DNA of 64,000 nt from Rubrivivax sp. (GCA_027484825.1 JAIXSE010000034.1:1-64000), one strand, 5' to 3'; shown: positions 1 through 8,485, counted from the stretch's first letter. Numbers and translations are program-made. The notes: generated by a model not told the origin, from the letters alone.

Positions 1-82
1 CGCGCCCCTCGCGCCCCTCGCGCCCCTCGCGCCCCTCGCGCCCCTCGCGCCCCTCGCGCCCCTCGCGCCCCTCGCGCCCGTG
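1..82. repeat. 9-bp GC-only tandem repeat
   Basis: Eight perfect head-to-tail copies of the 9-mer GCGCCCCTC run from base 2 to base 73. A ninth, diverged unit (GCGCCCGTG) follows at 74-82. The array touches the window edge, so more copies may lie to the left. It sits about 20 bases beyond the stop codon of the leftward gene at 102-542, so it is intergenic or downstream of that gene. The perfect period suggests slipped-strand expansion. No coding role is visible. Confidence 0.9.
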
Positions 83-101
83 GGCGCTCCGCACCCATTC
101 C

Positions 102-542
102 TTATTTGCAGCTTGCGCTATCCAGCTGCAGCATCCCGTCACCGAACGTCGAAGAGACCTGCTTGCATTCCTGGTATCCCGCTAGCGATCGAATGAGCGT
201 TTGTGTCGTGCTTCGGTAGACGCAGACGGCATACGCATCGCGCAGCCTTGAGACGTTCCAGCTCAGTGTTTCAGTGGTGACGCCCTTGGCATCGCGCTTG
301 ACTGCTCTCTTGTAGTCGGTGACCTGAGCCAGACGGTCCGGGTGTCCCACATTGATGCGAAACCCGTCCAGTTGAAGCACAGGATGCGGCACCATGGTCA
401 TCGCGCTGAATCCTCCTGGGACTTCGCTGAGCGTTTGCTCTGGATGCGGGAGTTCCTCGGGACAAGCAAAAGGCTCCGGGGCCGCATGGGCGCTGAGCGC
501 GCACAAGCTGGTCAGCAGCATGATCGATACCGAGGTCCGCAT
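102..542 (-). CDS. STY0301-like secreted protein (paralogue A)
   Basis: A 146-residue protein with a clear Sec signal peptide (hydrophobic residues 7-18, cleavage likely after AHA near residue 20). The mature part starts APEPFACPEEL. It shows the pattern of the STY0301 family: an early Cys-Pro, a stretch 'QTL...VPGGF', a central 'FRINVG' segment, then 'LSW', 'CVYRST' and a C-terminal Cys near the end. The function of that family is unknown; a periplasmic location is inferred. The start is ATG with a GGGAA-type ribosome site just upstream. The next gene upstream (579-1028) encodes a homologue in the same direction, so this is a tandem duplicate. The family call rests on motif resemblance only. 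Confidence 0.72.
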   Translation of the reverse strand: MRTSVSIMLLTSLCALSAHAAPEPFACPEELPHPEQTLSEVPGGFSAMTMVPHPVLQLDGFRINVGHPDRLAQVTDYKRAVKRDAKGVTTETLSWNVSRLRDAYAVCVYRSTTQTLIRSLAGYQECKQVSSTFGDGMLQLDSASCK

Positions 543-578
543 AGGGTTCCCTTTGATCTCTTCGTCGTCAAGCCGTCG

Positions 579-1028
579 TTACCTGCACACGGCGTTCACA
601 ATTTTCAGCACCGTATTGACGCGTCCCTTGGATTCAACCACGCACTGCTGATAACCCGTCGCGGATCGGAACAGTACTTGAGACGTCGAGCGGTAAAGGC
701 ACACCACGTAGGGATCTTCGATGCCAGCAAGTGTCCAGGTCAGTGTCTCTGTGGTCTGACCTTTGGGATCCTGGGTGGTGGTGATACTGTCGTACTTCGT
801 TGGATCCTGATGCGAAGGCGGACCATCGTTCACCCTGAATCCGGTGAGTTCGTGAACTGGGAGAGGCACGGCAGTCATGGCGGTGAAGCCAGGGGGAACG
901 GTCTTGAGGGTCTGCTCCGTTCTAGGAAGCTCCAGAGGACACCCAAAGGGCTCCTGGGCCGCTTGGCCCAGCGCCGGGATCCAGCCCGCGGTCACGAGGA
1001 ACAGGGCCATCAGCTTGCGTGTCTGCAT
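579..1028 (-). CDS. STY0301-like secreted protein (paralogue B)
   Basis: Encodes 149 residues from the ATG at 1028. A TTG seven codons upstream could also start it, but the ATG is preceded by a purine-rich GAGGGGCGAGG. A signal peptide (residues about 5-24, ending in GQAA) is followed by EPFGCPLELP. It shares with the neighbour at 102-542 the motifs CP..LP..EQTL, 'GF.AMT', 'GFR', 'TTETL.W', 'VCLYRST' and a terminal Cys. The segment FRVNDGPPS is especially close to the 'F.DGPP' block typical of STY0301 proteins. Only 36 bases separate the two genes, so they are probably co-transcribed. Role unknown; probably periplasmic, with the conserved cysteines possibly in disulfides. Confidence 0.75.
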   Translation of the reverse strand: MQTRKLMALFLVTAGWIPALGQAAQEPFGCPLELPRTEQTLKTVPPGFTAMTAVPLPVHELTGFRVNDGPPSHQDPTKYDSITTTQDPKGQTTETLTWTLAGIEDPYVVCLYRSTSQVLFRSATGYQQCVVESKGRVNTVLKIVNAVCR

Positions 1029-1115
1029 CAACAATGCCTCGCCCCTCAATGGCTGCGGTCGTTACAGCGCTGGTCTAGGAACATGCCCGCTTTTCTCGAC
1101 CACTGAATAGCGAAA

Positions 1116-1147
1116 GGGCGAGCGTGCTGACTGGCGCACGCTCGCCC
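1116..1147. terminator. Inverted repeat, possible terminator
   Basis: A perfect 11-bp stem (GGGCGAGCGTG / CACGCTCGCCC) with a 10-base loop. It lies between the 3' end of the leftward amylase gene (1358) and the leftward STY0301-like pair. There is no strong T-run on either side, so it may be a weak or Rho-assisted terminator or an RNA-stabilising hairpin. The rest of 1029-1357 shows no convincing gene. Confidence 0.55.
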
Positions 1148-1357
1148 GGAATCGGCTTCTACCTGAGTGGGCTCGGTTGCCAAAGGGTGGATCAAGTGAA
1201 GGAACGGGAAGCGAAGGCTACTCGCTTCGCTTCACCCCGCCATCTGACTTATGTCACCACGGCGCCTTTCGCACCACGTAGTTTGGGCCTCGTGAGATTC
1301 TGTCCGGAAAATCCGCTGACCCAGGCTCCCGAAGCCCTGGGCCTTGGCCCGCCGATT

Positions 1358-3232
1358 TCAGAACTTGAAGTTCCCATCCGCCCTGGCCTGCGACCCACTC
1401 GCGCAGCTGGTGAACTCCCGGTTCCCACTGCTGGTCGTCTGATTACTCTCCCACACGGCCGTGGACCCATTCCACTTCACATACTTGTACTGAATCGCCG
1501 TGCCGGCCGGCAGCGTCACGGTGCCGCTCCAAGGCACATTCGCCCCCGAACCCTGAATGGTCAGCGCAAACCCAGACCCCGGCGCCCACGCGCCCAGCCC
1601 GCTCACATTGCCCACCACCCGCAGGTTCTGCCCCACCACCGTGTTGGCATTGGCAATGGTGAAGGTCACGGCGCAAGTGCCGGTCCCGCCGCCGCCACCC
1701 CCGCTGATCTTCTGACCGGTGTAGATCGCCACTGCCGGCGTGCTGCCGCTGTTGTTCGCCGGCACGGTGAAGCTGGCATTGCCGCTGGCATCCACTGTCA
1801 CCGAGTCGGCCGTACATGCAGTGCCCGCCGCATTCTTGGTCCCATTGATGACATTGCAATACGTGCCGGCAGCCAGTCCGGTCGCGAAACTTCGCGTCCA
1901 GGCACTGCTGCTGTTGTTCAGCGCCACGAATCCGACATTGCCGCGACTGAAGGCCACCTGATTGCCGTTGTCCCCCACCGTCCAGTTCTGCTGTGCCTGC
2001 CCGATGCTGGCATTGCGAAAGCCCACCATATTGGCCAGCGGCGTCCAGCGGTGCGCAAAGTCCCACACCACATTGATCTGCGGCACGCCGCCGCTGTAGG
2101 GGCTGGTGGTGGGGCGGTCGGCGTCGGTGTTGCTGAACTTGAAGCCGGAGTAGAGCTGTGCCTCCGCATAGCCCTGCGCCAGCATGAAAATGTTGGCCAG
2201 GGTGTAGCGCTGGTTGGCGGCGTCATTGCCGGCCGCATTGTTGATGTTCAGTGAGCTGCCATTGCGCTCGGTGTCCCAGTTGGTGATGAACACCGTGGCG
2301 TTCTGCGGCTGGATGAAGCCCCAGCTGCCGCCCCAGTTCCCCCAGGTGCCCATGATGCTGGGAATGCTGGAGAGACTGTTGCCGTTGTTCCCCCGGAACA
2401 CGTCGCGCATGGCGTAGGTGAACTGGAATTCGTTGATCGTGCCGATGGGGAAGTAGCTGGGCCGGTCGACCTCGCCGTCGTTGATGATCTCTTGCGTGAG
2501 CCAGATGGCCTCGCCCTGCAGCGTTGTGGGGTAGGCGGTCTTCACCGCGCTCATGATCGACGTCCAGGCGCTGGCGGGCATGTGTTTGGCCGCATCGATG
2601 CGAAAGCCGTCAATGCCAAGTGCCAGCAGCGACTTCAAATAGTTGACGATCTGGCCCTGCACGTAGCTGCTCTCGGTCGCCAGATCGGGCAACCCACCCA
2701 GTCGGCAGTTCTGCACATTGCTGCGGCCGGCCGGCGAGTTGTAGTCGGCGTCGTTGATGGTGCAGTTGGCGTGGAAGTCATTTGCGCTGAAGAAGGGGTA
2801 GGTCAGCGTGTTGGCATTCCAGGTCGAGCCGTCGGTGGCGGTGCCGCTGCCATCGGCCATTTGGTTGACGACGATGTCGGCATACACGCGCACGCCCGCG
2901 GCATGGCAGGCGCTGATCATGCTTTGCAGCTGCGCGGGTGTGCCCATGCGGCTGGTGAGATTGGCGTAGTTGACCGGTTGATAGACGCCCCACCAGCCAT
3001 TGGCATTCTTGGAGGCACCCGGGGGCGAAATCTGGACCCCTCCGTAGCCTTTGGGCCCCAGCCACTGGGTGCACTCGGTGGCGATGTCGGGCCAGGCCCA
3101 TTCGAACATCTGCACCGAGGTTGAATTGGGGTTGAGGGCCTGCGCCGGGCTGGCGATAACGGTCAGGGCGGCGCTGGTGGCGACCGTCAGGGCGTGCGCG
3201 AGCCTGCGGCTCAAGAGGGGCAGCTGGGGCAT
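1358..3232 (-). CDS. Secreted alpha-amylase (GH13) with C-terminal CBM20
   Basis: A 624-residue extracellular endo-acting alpha-1,4-glucan hydrolase. The start is the ATG at 3232 with GGAGA upstream; an in-frame extension to 3301 lacks a ribosome site and precedes the signal peptide. Order: Sec signal (to about residue 33), GH13 (beta/alpha)8 barrel, a Gly-rich linker (about 508-516), and a CBM20 starch-binding domain to the C-terminus. Catalytic residues are visible: nucleophile D213 in GFRIDAAKH, acid/base E241 in QGEAIW, and D320 in TNWDTERNG. The NWDTER variant resembles actinobacterial/animal-type GH13 amylases. CBM20 features include GLGAW and KYVKWNG. It is monocistronic; a palindrome upstream (3313-3330) may control it. 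Likely breaks down raw starch outside the cell. Confidence 0.95.
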   Translation of the reverse strand: MPQLPLLSRRLAHALTVATSAALTVIASPAQALNPNSTSVQMFEWAWPDIATECTQWLGPKGYGGVQISPPGASKNANGWWGVYQPVNYANLTSRMGTPAQLQSMISACHAAGVRVYADIVVNQMADGSGTATDGSTWNANTLTYPFFSANDFHANCTINDADYNSPAGRSNVQNCRLGGLPDLATESSYVQGQIVNYLKSLLALGIDGFRIDAAKHMPASAWTSIMSAVKTAYPTTLQGEAIWLTQEIINDGEVDRPSYFPIGTINEFQFTYAMRDVFRGNNGNSLSSIPSIMGTWGNWGGSWGFIQPQNATVFITNWDTERNGSSLNINNAAGNDAANQRYTLANIFMLAQGYAEAQLYSGFKFSNTDADRPTTSPYSGGVPQINVVWDFAHRWTPLANMVGFRNASIGQAQQNWTVGDNGNQVAFSRGNVGFVALNNSSSAWTRSFATGLAAGTYCNVINGTKNAAGTACTADSVTVDASGNASFTVPANNSGSTPAVAIYTGQKISGGGGGGTGTCAVTFTIANANTVVGQNLRVVGNVSGLGAWAPGSGFALTIQGSGANVPWSGTVTLPAGTAIQYKYVKWNGSTAVWESNQTTSSGNREFTSCASGSQARADGNFKF

Positions 3233-3312
3233 GTTGTCTCCGGTGTTGATCGACCGCTGCCCTCGTGTCGGGGCAACTGGGTTCGGCCACGCCTTCCACA
3301 TGCCATGGCCGT

Positions 3313-3330
3313 CTTTCCAGATTTGGAAAG
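3313..3330. promoter_or_regulatory. Perfect inverted repeat upstream of amylase gene
   Basis: CTTTCCA-GATT-TGGAAAG is a 7-bp perfect inverted repeat with a 4-base spacer, about 80 bases upstream of the amylase ATG (3232). Its size and position suit an operator for a dimeric regulator. No regulator gene of obvious carbohydrate type lies adjacent. The remaining intergenic DNA (3233-3528) has no gene; it also carries the promoter of the rightward XRE-ImmA gene. Confidence 0.4.
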
Positions 3331-3528
3331 TGCTCCAACTCTAGACAGGCTTGCCAAAACTTCCCGTAGGAAAACTACCAATTAGCAGGTGCGCACCATG
3401 GGCTATGTGAAAAACTGTGTCCGGCGTGCTGTAGTTTTGTTACTGATCTTGAGTGCGGCAACGGCGAAATCCGCGCGCAACTTGATTGAACTTGATTCGT
3501 GAAGGGGCCGCCGAGATAATGGCGGGCT

Positions 3529-4653
3529 ATGCAAAAAGTCCTCCACAGCGAATCCATTCGTGCCGCACTGGCCAGCAAGGGGTGGGACCAAAAGAAGTTG
3601 GCGGAGGCTGTTGGTGTCAGTGGCCAGGCCGTGACCAACTGGATGAAGGGGCAGGATTTCCCGCGTCCGGCTACGCTGTTGAAGCTCGCCACAGCCCTGT
3701 CGTTGAGCTTTGACAAGCTGGTGCTCACGGACGAGTCCAACCAGCCGGTTATCGCTTTCCGCAAAAAGGGCGGGGCGAAGACGACTGAGGAGCACGTGCT
3801 CCGGGCCCGTGCCATGGGCACGATGCTCAAGCCGCTGGTGCAGTACTTACCGGCCCGTCAATCTTTGCGCACGCAGATCTCTGACACCTCTCTCGCCTAC
3901 GAACATCTGCAGGCGACGGTGGCTGCCGTGCGATCAAAGCTGGGGATCGGGCAGGGCGCGGTCCTGTCCTACCTGAACCTGATCAAGCAGTTTGTTGAGA
4001 ACGACGCCGTCATCGTGCCGGTCATGTGGGGTGAGAAGAAGCGGCATGAAAACGCGCTGCATATCCTCCTGCCTGCCGAGAGAGTGACCTTCATTTACCT
4101 GAACCTCGACACCCATCTCGAGGACTTCAAGTTCTGGATGGCGCATGAGCTTGCTCATGTCTACACACCCGACCTGGCCGGCAAGGAAGAAGGTGAAGAC
4201 TTTGCGGACGCCTTTGCAGGTGCACTGCTGTTCCCCCAGGAACTGGCGCATCAAGCCTACGTGAGCGCCTCTTCGAAGCGAAGCGCCAGTGGCGTGATCT
4301 CAGCCCTTCACGCGTACGCCAAAGAACACGGCATTTCGCTGTTCAGCGTGTTCGCAGAAGTTGGCAAGTACGCCATGGCGAAGGGACTGGCCCCACTCAA
4401 AGCCAGCGACAAGGACATCCACGCGGTGCGCAGCACCGTTCGCGGCGAGTTGGTCAGTGGCATCCTCTTCAAGCCGATTCCGCCAGACCCCAAGACCTAT
4501 ATCGCTGCAGCGGATGGCATCTTCCAGTCGTTGTTCTTCACCGCGCTGCAGGCGATGCTTCGCGATCGCAGCACAGGGCCCGGCTACGTTCAACAGATCT
4601 TGAGCGTCGGCCTTCCTGATGCTCAGGCCATCTTCGAAGAGTTGACGCGTTGA
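3529..4653 (+). CDS. XRE-family HTH regulator with ImmA/IrrE metallopeptidase domain
   Basis: A 374-residue two-domain protein. The N-terminus (about residues 5-62) is a Cro/C1-type helix-turn-helix containing KKLAEAVGVSGQAVTNW. The middle carries the zinc-protease signature H206-E-L-A-H210 within FWMAHELAHVY, followed by the downstream acidic helix EDFADAFAGALL that supplies the third ligand in this family. Such proteins combine DNA binding with regulated proteolysis and often act as antitoxins or stress-response switches. The 3' end overlaps the start of a small PIN-like gene by TTGA, so the two are translationally coupled, as in a toxin-antitoxin pair. The start ATG is supported by the HTH beginning right after it. 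Confidence 0.88.
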   Translation: MQKVLHSESIRAALASKGWDQKKLAEAVGVSGQAVTNWMKGQDFPRPATLLKLATALSLSFDKLVLTDESNQPVIAFRKKGGAKTTEEHVLRARAMGTMLKPLVQYLPARQSLRTQISDTSLAYEHLQATVAAVRSKLGIGQGAVLSYLNLIKQFVENDAVIVPVMWGEKKRHENALHILLPAERVTFIYLNLDTHLEDFKFWMAHELAHVYTPDLAGKEEGEDFADAFAGALLFPQELAHQAYVSASSKRSASGVISALHAYAKEHGISLFSVFAEVGKYAMAKGLAPLKASDKDIHAVRSTVRGELVSGILFKPIPPDPKTYIAAADGIFQSLFFTALQAMLRDRSTGPGYVQQILSVGLPDAQAIFEELTR

Positions 4654-4883
4654 CGCTTGCACTGCTCGATACCAACACCTACCTGCGGCTCGCCAAGCGC
4701 GTCAGGCCGCTGCTGGGTGTCGAGTTCGGGCAGAAGCGCTATGTTCTGACGGTCCTCCGGGATGTCGAAGACGAGGTGCGTAGAAGTCGCACCCTCAGGT
4801 TCAAGTTTCCTTGGTTTGACAAAGAAGAATTGGAGGACTGCGAGGTTGGTCTCCCGGTCGACCGCACCGTCCTCAAGCGCTGA
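4650..4883 (+). pseudogene. Probable truncated PIN-domain toxin
   Basis: A 77-codon reading frame starting at TTG, overlapping the XRE-ImmA stop codon (TTGA). It begins LALLDTNTYLRLAK, the typical first strand of a PIN ribonuclease with the conserved first Asp (residue 7) and Asn (residue 9). A second acidic patch (DVEDEV) follows near residue 40. PIN proteins are normally about 130-170 residues. Here the frame stops inside the converging 3' end of the MocR gene, so the later catalytic acids are absent. I see no continuation in other frames. It may be a deletion remnant or, less likely, a very short functional protein. Confidence 0.6.
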
Positions 4884-6282
4884 ACGCCTTCGCCATCTCC
4901 CCCAGCCTCCGAATCGACCCCTCCACCTGCGGATGATCCGGATGCCCGAAGTTGATCCGCAGATGATGACGAAACCGATGATCCGCTGAGAACAAATGTC
5001 CCGGCGCAATGCTGATGTCATTCGACAGCGCCACCTGATGCAGCGCCAGTGCATCCATCTCCGCCGGCAACTCCACCCACACGAAATACCCACCCTCCGG
5101 CTGCGTCACCTTTGTGCCGGCCGGGAAGTGCCGGGCAATGCCCTGCAACACCTCCTGCCGATGCTCTGCCAGGGTCTGCCGCAATTGCCGCAGGTGCCGG
5201 TCATAACCGCCACGCTGCAGGTACTCGCTGATCCCCTCCTGAATCGGCACCGGCGTGGCCAGCGTGCTCATCAGCTTGCGTCGCGCCACAGCCTCCGCGA
5301 AGCGTCCCGCCGCCGTCCAGCCCAGCCGGAATCCCGGCGCCAGCGACTTGGAGAACGAGCTGCAATGCAGCACCAGCCCGCTCTTGTCCCAGGCCTTGGC
5401 GGGGCGTGGCCGTCGGCTGAAATACAGCTCCCCATACACGTCATCCTCGATCAGCGGCACCTGATGGCGCTCCAGCAGCGCCACCAGCCGGGCCTTCGAT
5501 TCGTCCGGCATCAGGCTGCCCAGCGGATTCTGAAAATTCGGCATCAGCCAGCAAGCCTTGACCGGATGCTTCTCCAGCACAGTCGCCAAGGCCTCCACAT
5601 CCAGCCCGGTGCGCGGATTCGTCGCCACCTCCACCGCCTTCAATCCCCGCCGCTCCAAAGCCTGCAGAGCCCCGTAGAACGTCGGCGATTCGATGGCCAC
5701 AAGATCCCCGGGCTGCGTGACCACCTCCAGGCACAGATTCAGGGCCTCCATCGCCCCGTTGGTGATGACCACCTCGTCCGCATCGACCCGGCATCCGGAA
5801 GCCAGATACCGCAGCGCCAGCTGACGGCGCAGTTCCGGACTTCCTGGCGACAGGTCTTCAATCGTGCGCCAGGGGTCCAGACGTCGGGCGGCCTTGCCCA
5901 GGGCCAGTGCGAGCTTGGGCAGCGGGAACAGCGCCGGACTGGGAAATGCAGACCCCAGCGGCGTCAGCGCCCGATTGCGGGCCTGCCCCAGCACCTGGAA
6001 CACCAGTTCCGACACCTCGACCTGGCGCTCGCGCGCATCGGGCACTGAAGCGGATGGCTCGGGCTGAGCCGCCGCTGCATGGCGAACGAAGTACCCGGAG
6101 CGTGGCCGCGCTTCAATCAGCCCTCGCGCCTCCAGCAGGTAATACGCCTCAAAGACGGTGGACGGACTGACCGCCCGGTCACGGCTGGCCTCACGCACCG
6201 ACGGCAGCCGGTCGCCCGGGCGCAACTGTCCCGAGGCAATCGACTCGGCGAGTGCTTCGGCCAAGGCCTCATAACGCTTCAT
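4873..6282 (-). CDS. MocR/PdxR-type regulator (GntR HTH fused to aminotransferase fold)
   Basis: Encodes 469 residues from the ATG at 6282; an upstream in-frame extension to 6348 exists but lies before the HTH. Residues about 1-70 form a GntR winged helix (GQLRPGDRLPSVREAS, SPSTVFEAY). The remainder is a fold-type I PLP-dependent aminotransferase-like domain with NPLGSLMPDE and the PLP-lysine motif SSFSKSLAPGFRLGW. In this family the aminotransferase domain senses an amino-acid or PLP-type ligand. It is divergent from the cytochrome c operon, with a perfect 11-bp direct repeat between them. Its 3' end overlaps the truncated PIN frame by 11 bases in convergent orientation. Confidence 0.9.
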   Translation of the reverse strand: MKRYEALAEALAESIASGQLRPGDRLPSVREASRDRAVSPSTVFEAYYLLEARGLIEARPRSGYFVRHAAAAQPEPSASVPDARERQVEVSELVFQVLGQARNRALTPLGSAFPSPALFPLPKLALALGKAARRLDPWRTIEDLSPGSPELRRQLALRYLASGCRVDADEVVITNGAMEALNLCLEVVTQPGDLVAIESPTFYGALQALERRGLKAVEVATNPRTGLDVEALATVLEKHPVKACWLMPNFQNPLGSLMPDESKARLVALLERHQVPLIEDDVYGELYFSRRPRPAKAWDKSGLVLHCSSFSKSLAPGFRLGWTAAGRFAEAVARRKLMSTLATPVPIQEGISEYLQRGGYDRHLRQLRQTLAEHRQEVLQGIARHFPAGTKVTQPEGGYFVWVELPAEMDALALHQVALSNDISIAPGHLFSADHRFRHHLRINFGHPDHPQVEGSIRRLGEMAKAFSA

Positions 6283-6313
6283 GCAAGGTCCGACGTCATC
6301 TGTACGATTGCTC

Positions 6314-6335
6314 TCGCCGCTGGGTCGCCGCTGGG
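6314..6335. promoter_or_regulatory. Tandem 11-bp direct repeat in MocR/cytochrome intergenic region
   Basis: TCGCCGCTGGG occurs twice head to tail (6314-6324 and 6325-6335), about 32 bases upstream of the MocR start and 80 upstream of the cytochrome gene. MocR/PdxR regulators are known to bind direct repeats in divergent promoter regions, so this is a candidate operator. That assignment is inference. Confidence 0.45.
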
Positions 6336-6416
6336 GGATCGGCAGCACTTCTGATCCGGGATTTTCGCGCGAATCTGCATCTGTACTTCCCGGGCCGGAT
6401 CACGCAGAGTTCGCCC

Positions 6417-7208
6417 ATGTTCAGCCTGTCCCTGTTCGTCCGATTTGCTGCGGCGCTGTTGTTGCTGGGGGCATTGGCGTTTCATGCCTCCGCGCAGTCG
6501 TCCCCAAAGCCGCCACAGCCACAGCCACAGCCACAGCCGCAACAACCGCCGCCGCAACAGCAGCAACAGCAGGCCCAGTCGCTCACCCGCGAAGCGATGG
6601 CGGAACGCATGAAAGCCTGTGCCACCTGCCATGGTCGCGAAGGGCGCTCGACCAGCGCGGGCTACTTCCCGCGCATCGCCGGCAAGCCGGCGGGCTACCT
6701 CTTCAACCAGCTTCAGAACTTCCGTGAAGGGCGTCGCCGCAACCCGGCCATGAATCATCTGATGCAGTACATGTCGGACGACTATCTGCGTGAGATCGCT
6801 GCCTACTTCTCCAGCCTTGACCTGCCCTATCCGGCCGCGCGCCCCAGTGGCTTGAATGCGCAGGAGACCCAGGTCGCAGAGACCCTGGTCTATCGCGGCA
6901 TTGCGCAGCGGCAACTGCCCGCCTGCGTGGCCTGCCATGGCGCCAACATGACGGGCCAGTTGCCCGCAATGCCAGGCTTGCTGACGCTGCCGGCGGACTA
7001 CCTCATCGGCCAGCTCGGAGCCTGGCAGACCGGCGCCCGTCACGCCCATGCACCGGACTGCATGGCGGTGGTGGCCAAGCGCCTGACCGCGGACGAGGTC
7101 AGCGTGCTGGCCCGCTGGTTGTCTTCCCAGGCCGTGCCTGCGGATGCAAAAACCGCCGCCGCTGCGACGCAGGCGCTGCCGATCACCTGCGGGAGCGGCC
7201 GACCATGA
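6417..7208 (+). CDS. Di-haem cytochrome c, exported
   Basis: A 263-residue periplasmic class I cytochrome c. The start ATG at 6417 directly precedes a Sec signal peptide (hydrophobic 5-24, cut near ASA). A Pro/Gln-rich stretch (about residues 28-50, PQ repeats then a Gln run) separates the signal from the first haem domain. Two haem-attachment motifs are present: C68-ATCH and C170-VACH, each with distal Met candidates downstream. The layout matches tandem cytochrome c4-like subunits of periplasmic dehydrogenase electron chains. The gene overlaps the next cytochrome by ATGA, so the two are probably partners. The electron donor is not encoded nearby. Confidence 0.9.
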   Translation: MFSLSLFVRFAAALLLLGALAFHASAQSSPKPPQPQPQPQPQQPPPQQQQQQAQSLTREAMAERMKACATCHGREGRSTSAGYFPRIAGKPAGYLFNQLQNFREGRRRNPAMNHLMQYMSDDYLREIAAYFSSLDLPYPAARPSGLNAQETQVAETLVYRGIAQRQLPACVACHGANMTGQLPAMPGLLTLPADYLIGQLGAWQTGARHAHAPDCMAVVAKRLTADEVSVLARWLSSQAVPADAKTAAAATQALPITCGSGRP

Positions 7209-8485
7209 GCGCGTGGCGACACGGATGGACCTGGGCCGGTGCCTTCGCGGCTGCCGGTGCGACCGTGGTCGCTGTCATTCTCTGGCTCAATGTGCGCGGG
7301 GAAGCGTCCGATCCACCCCTCGCCGCCAGCCCCGCCTCTGCGAAGGCGTCAGACTTGATCGAGCGTGGCGCCTATCTCTCTCGCGTCGGCAACTGCATGG
7401 GCTGCCACACAACGACGGGCGGCAGTCCCTTTGCCGGCGGGCGCCGCATCGACACGCCCTACGGCGTGGTGATCGCGCCCAACATCACCCCGGACGACAG
7501 CACCGGGATTGGCCGGTGGACGGCGTTTGATGTCTGGCGTGCCCTGCATCACGGCCGCTCCAAGGATGGGCGGCTGCTCAACCCCGCATTCCCGTATCCC
7601 AGCTACACGTGGGTGACCCGCGAAGACTCGGACGCGCTGTTTGCTTATCTGCGCTCCGTGCCGGCGGTGCAGCGCCCCAATGAGCCCCATGCCTTGCGAT
7701 TTCCGTTTGGAACGCAGCCGGCGCTGGCGGTGTGGCGTGCACTGAATTTCAGGCCTGCGGCGTTTGAGTCCGATCCCGCGCAGACGCAAGACTGGAATCG
7801 AGGCCGCTACCTGGTCCAGGGTCTGGCCCATTGCGCCGCCTGCCATTCGGAGCGCAATGCACTGGGCGGCATCCGGCGCAATGGCGAGTGGGCCGGAGGC
7901 GTGATGCCGGACAAAGCCTGGTACGCACCGTCGCTGGCCGACCCGCGCGAGGCAGGTGTTCAGCGGATGTCACGTGCGCAGGTGGTGAGCCTTCTCCAGC
8001 ACGGGGTGACGCAAGGGATGTCGGTGTCCGGACCGATGGCGGAGGTCGTCTACTCGAGTACGCAGTCCATGACCGCCGCCGATCTGGGCGCGATGGCGGA
8101 CTATTTGGCCACGATCCCGGTGCGGGAGACGGTCGCACGCCAGATCACTCGTGCTAGTCCGGAGGCAATGCATCGCGGCGCCGAGCTGTATGTCCAGCAC
8201 TGCGCCACCTGTCATGGATCCGCCGGTGAAGGGGTGCCGGGGCAATACCCAGCGCTCGCAGGGAATCGGGCGGTCACTCTCGGCACCATCAACAACCTCG
8301 TGCAGATCATTCGCCACGGCGGCTTCGCCCCGACCACGACCGGCAACCCGCGACCCTTCGGCATGCCGCCCTTCAGCCAGACGCTGAAGGAGCAGCAGAT
8401 TGCGGACGTCGCCACCTACTTGCGACAGTCCTGGGGGAACGAGGCGGAGCCGGTGTCCTCGCTGGACGTGCTTCAGGTCGATTGA
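7205..8485 (+). CDS. Tri-haem cytochrome c (alcohol/gluconate dehydrogenase-type subunit)
   Basis: A 426-residue protein beginning at an ATG that overlaps the preceding stop (ATGA). An N-terminal hydrophobic segment (about 10-29) acts as signal or anchor. Three CXXCH motifs (C64-MGCH, C210-AACH, C333-ATCH) define three cytochrome c domains. This is the architecture of the membrane cytochrome subunits that pass electrons from quinoprotein or flavoprotein dehydrogenases to the respiratory chain. No dehydrogenase catalytic subunit lies in the window, so the donor is unknown. Co-transcribed with the di-haem cytochrome upstream; the GFA gene follows after 43 bases. Confidence 0.9.
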   Translation: MSAWRHGWTWAGAFAAAGATVVAVILWLNVRGEASDPPLAASPASAKASDLIERGAYLSRVGNCMGCHTTTGGSPFAGGRRIDTPYGVVIAPNITPDDSTGIGRWTAFDVWRALHHGRSKDGRLLNPAFPYPSYTWVTREDSDALFAYLRSVPAVQRPNEPHALRFPFGTQPALAVWRALNFRPAAFESDPAQTQDWNRGRYLVQGLAHCAACHSERNALGGIRRNGEWAGGVMPDKAWYAPSLADPREAGVQRMSRAQVVSLLQHGVTQGMSVSGPMAEVVYSSTQSMTAADLGAMADYLATIPVRETVARQITRASPEAMHRGAELYVQHCATCHGSAGEGVPGQYPALAGNRAVTLGTINNLVQIIRHGGFAPTTTGNPRPFGMPPFSQTLKEQQIADVATYLRQSWGNEAEPVSSLDVLQVD

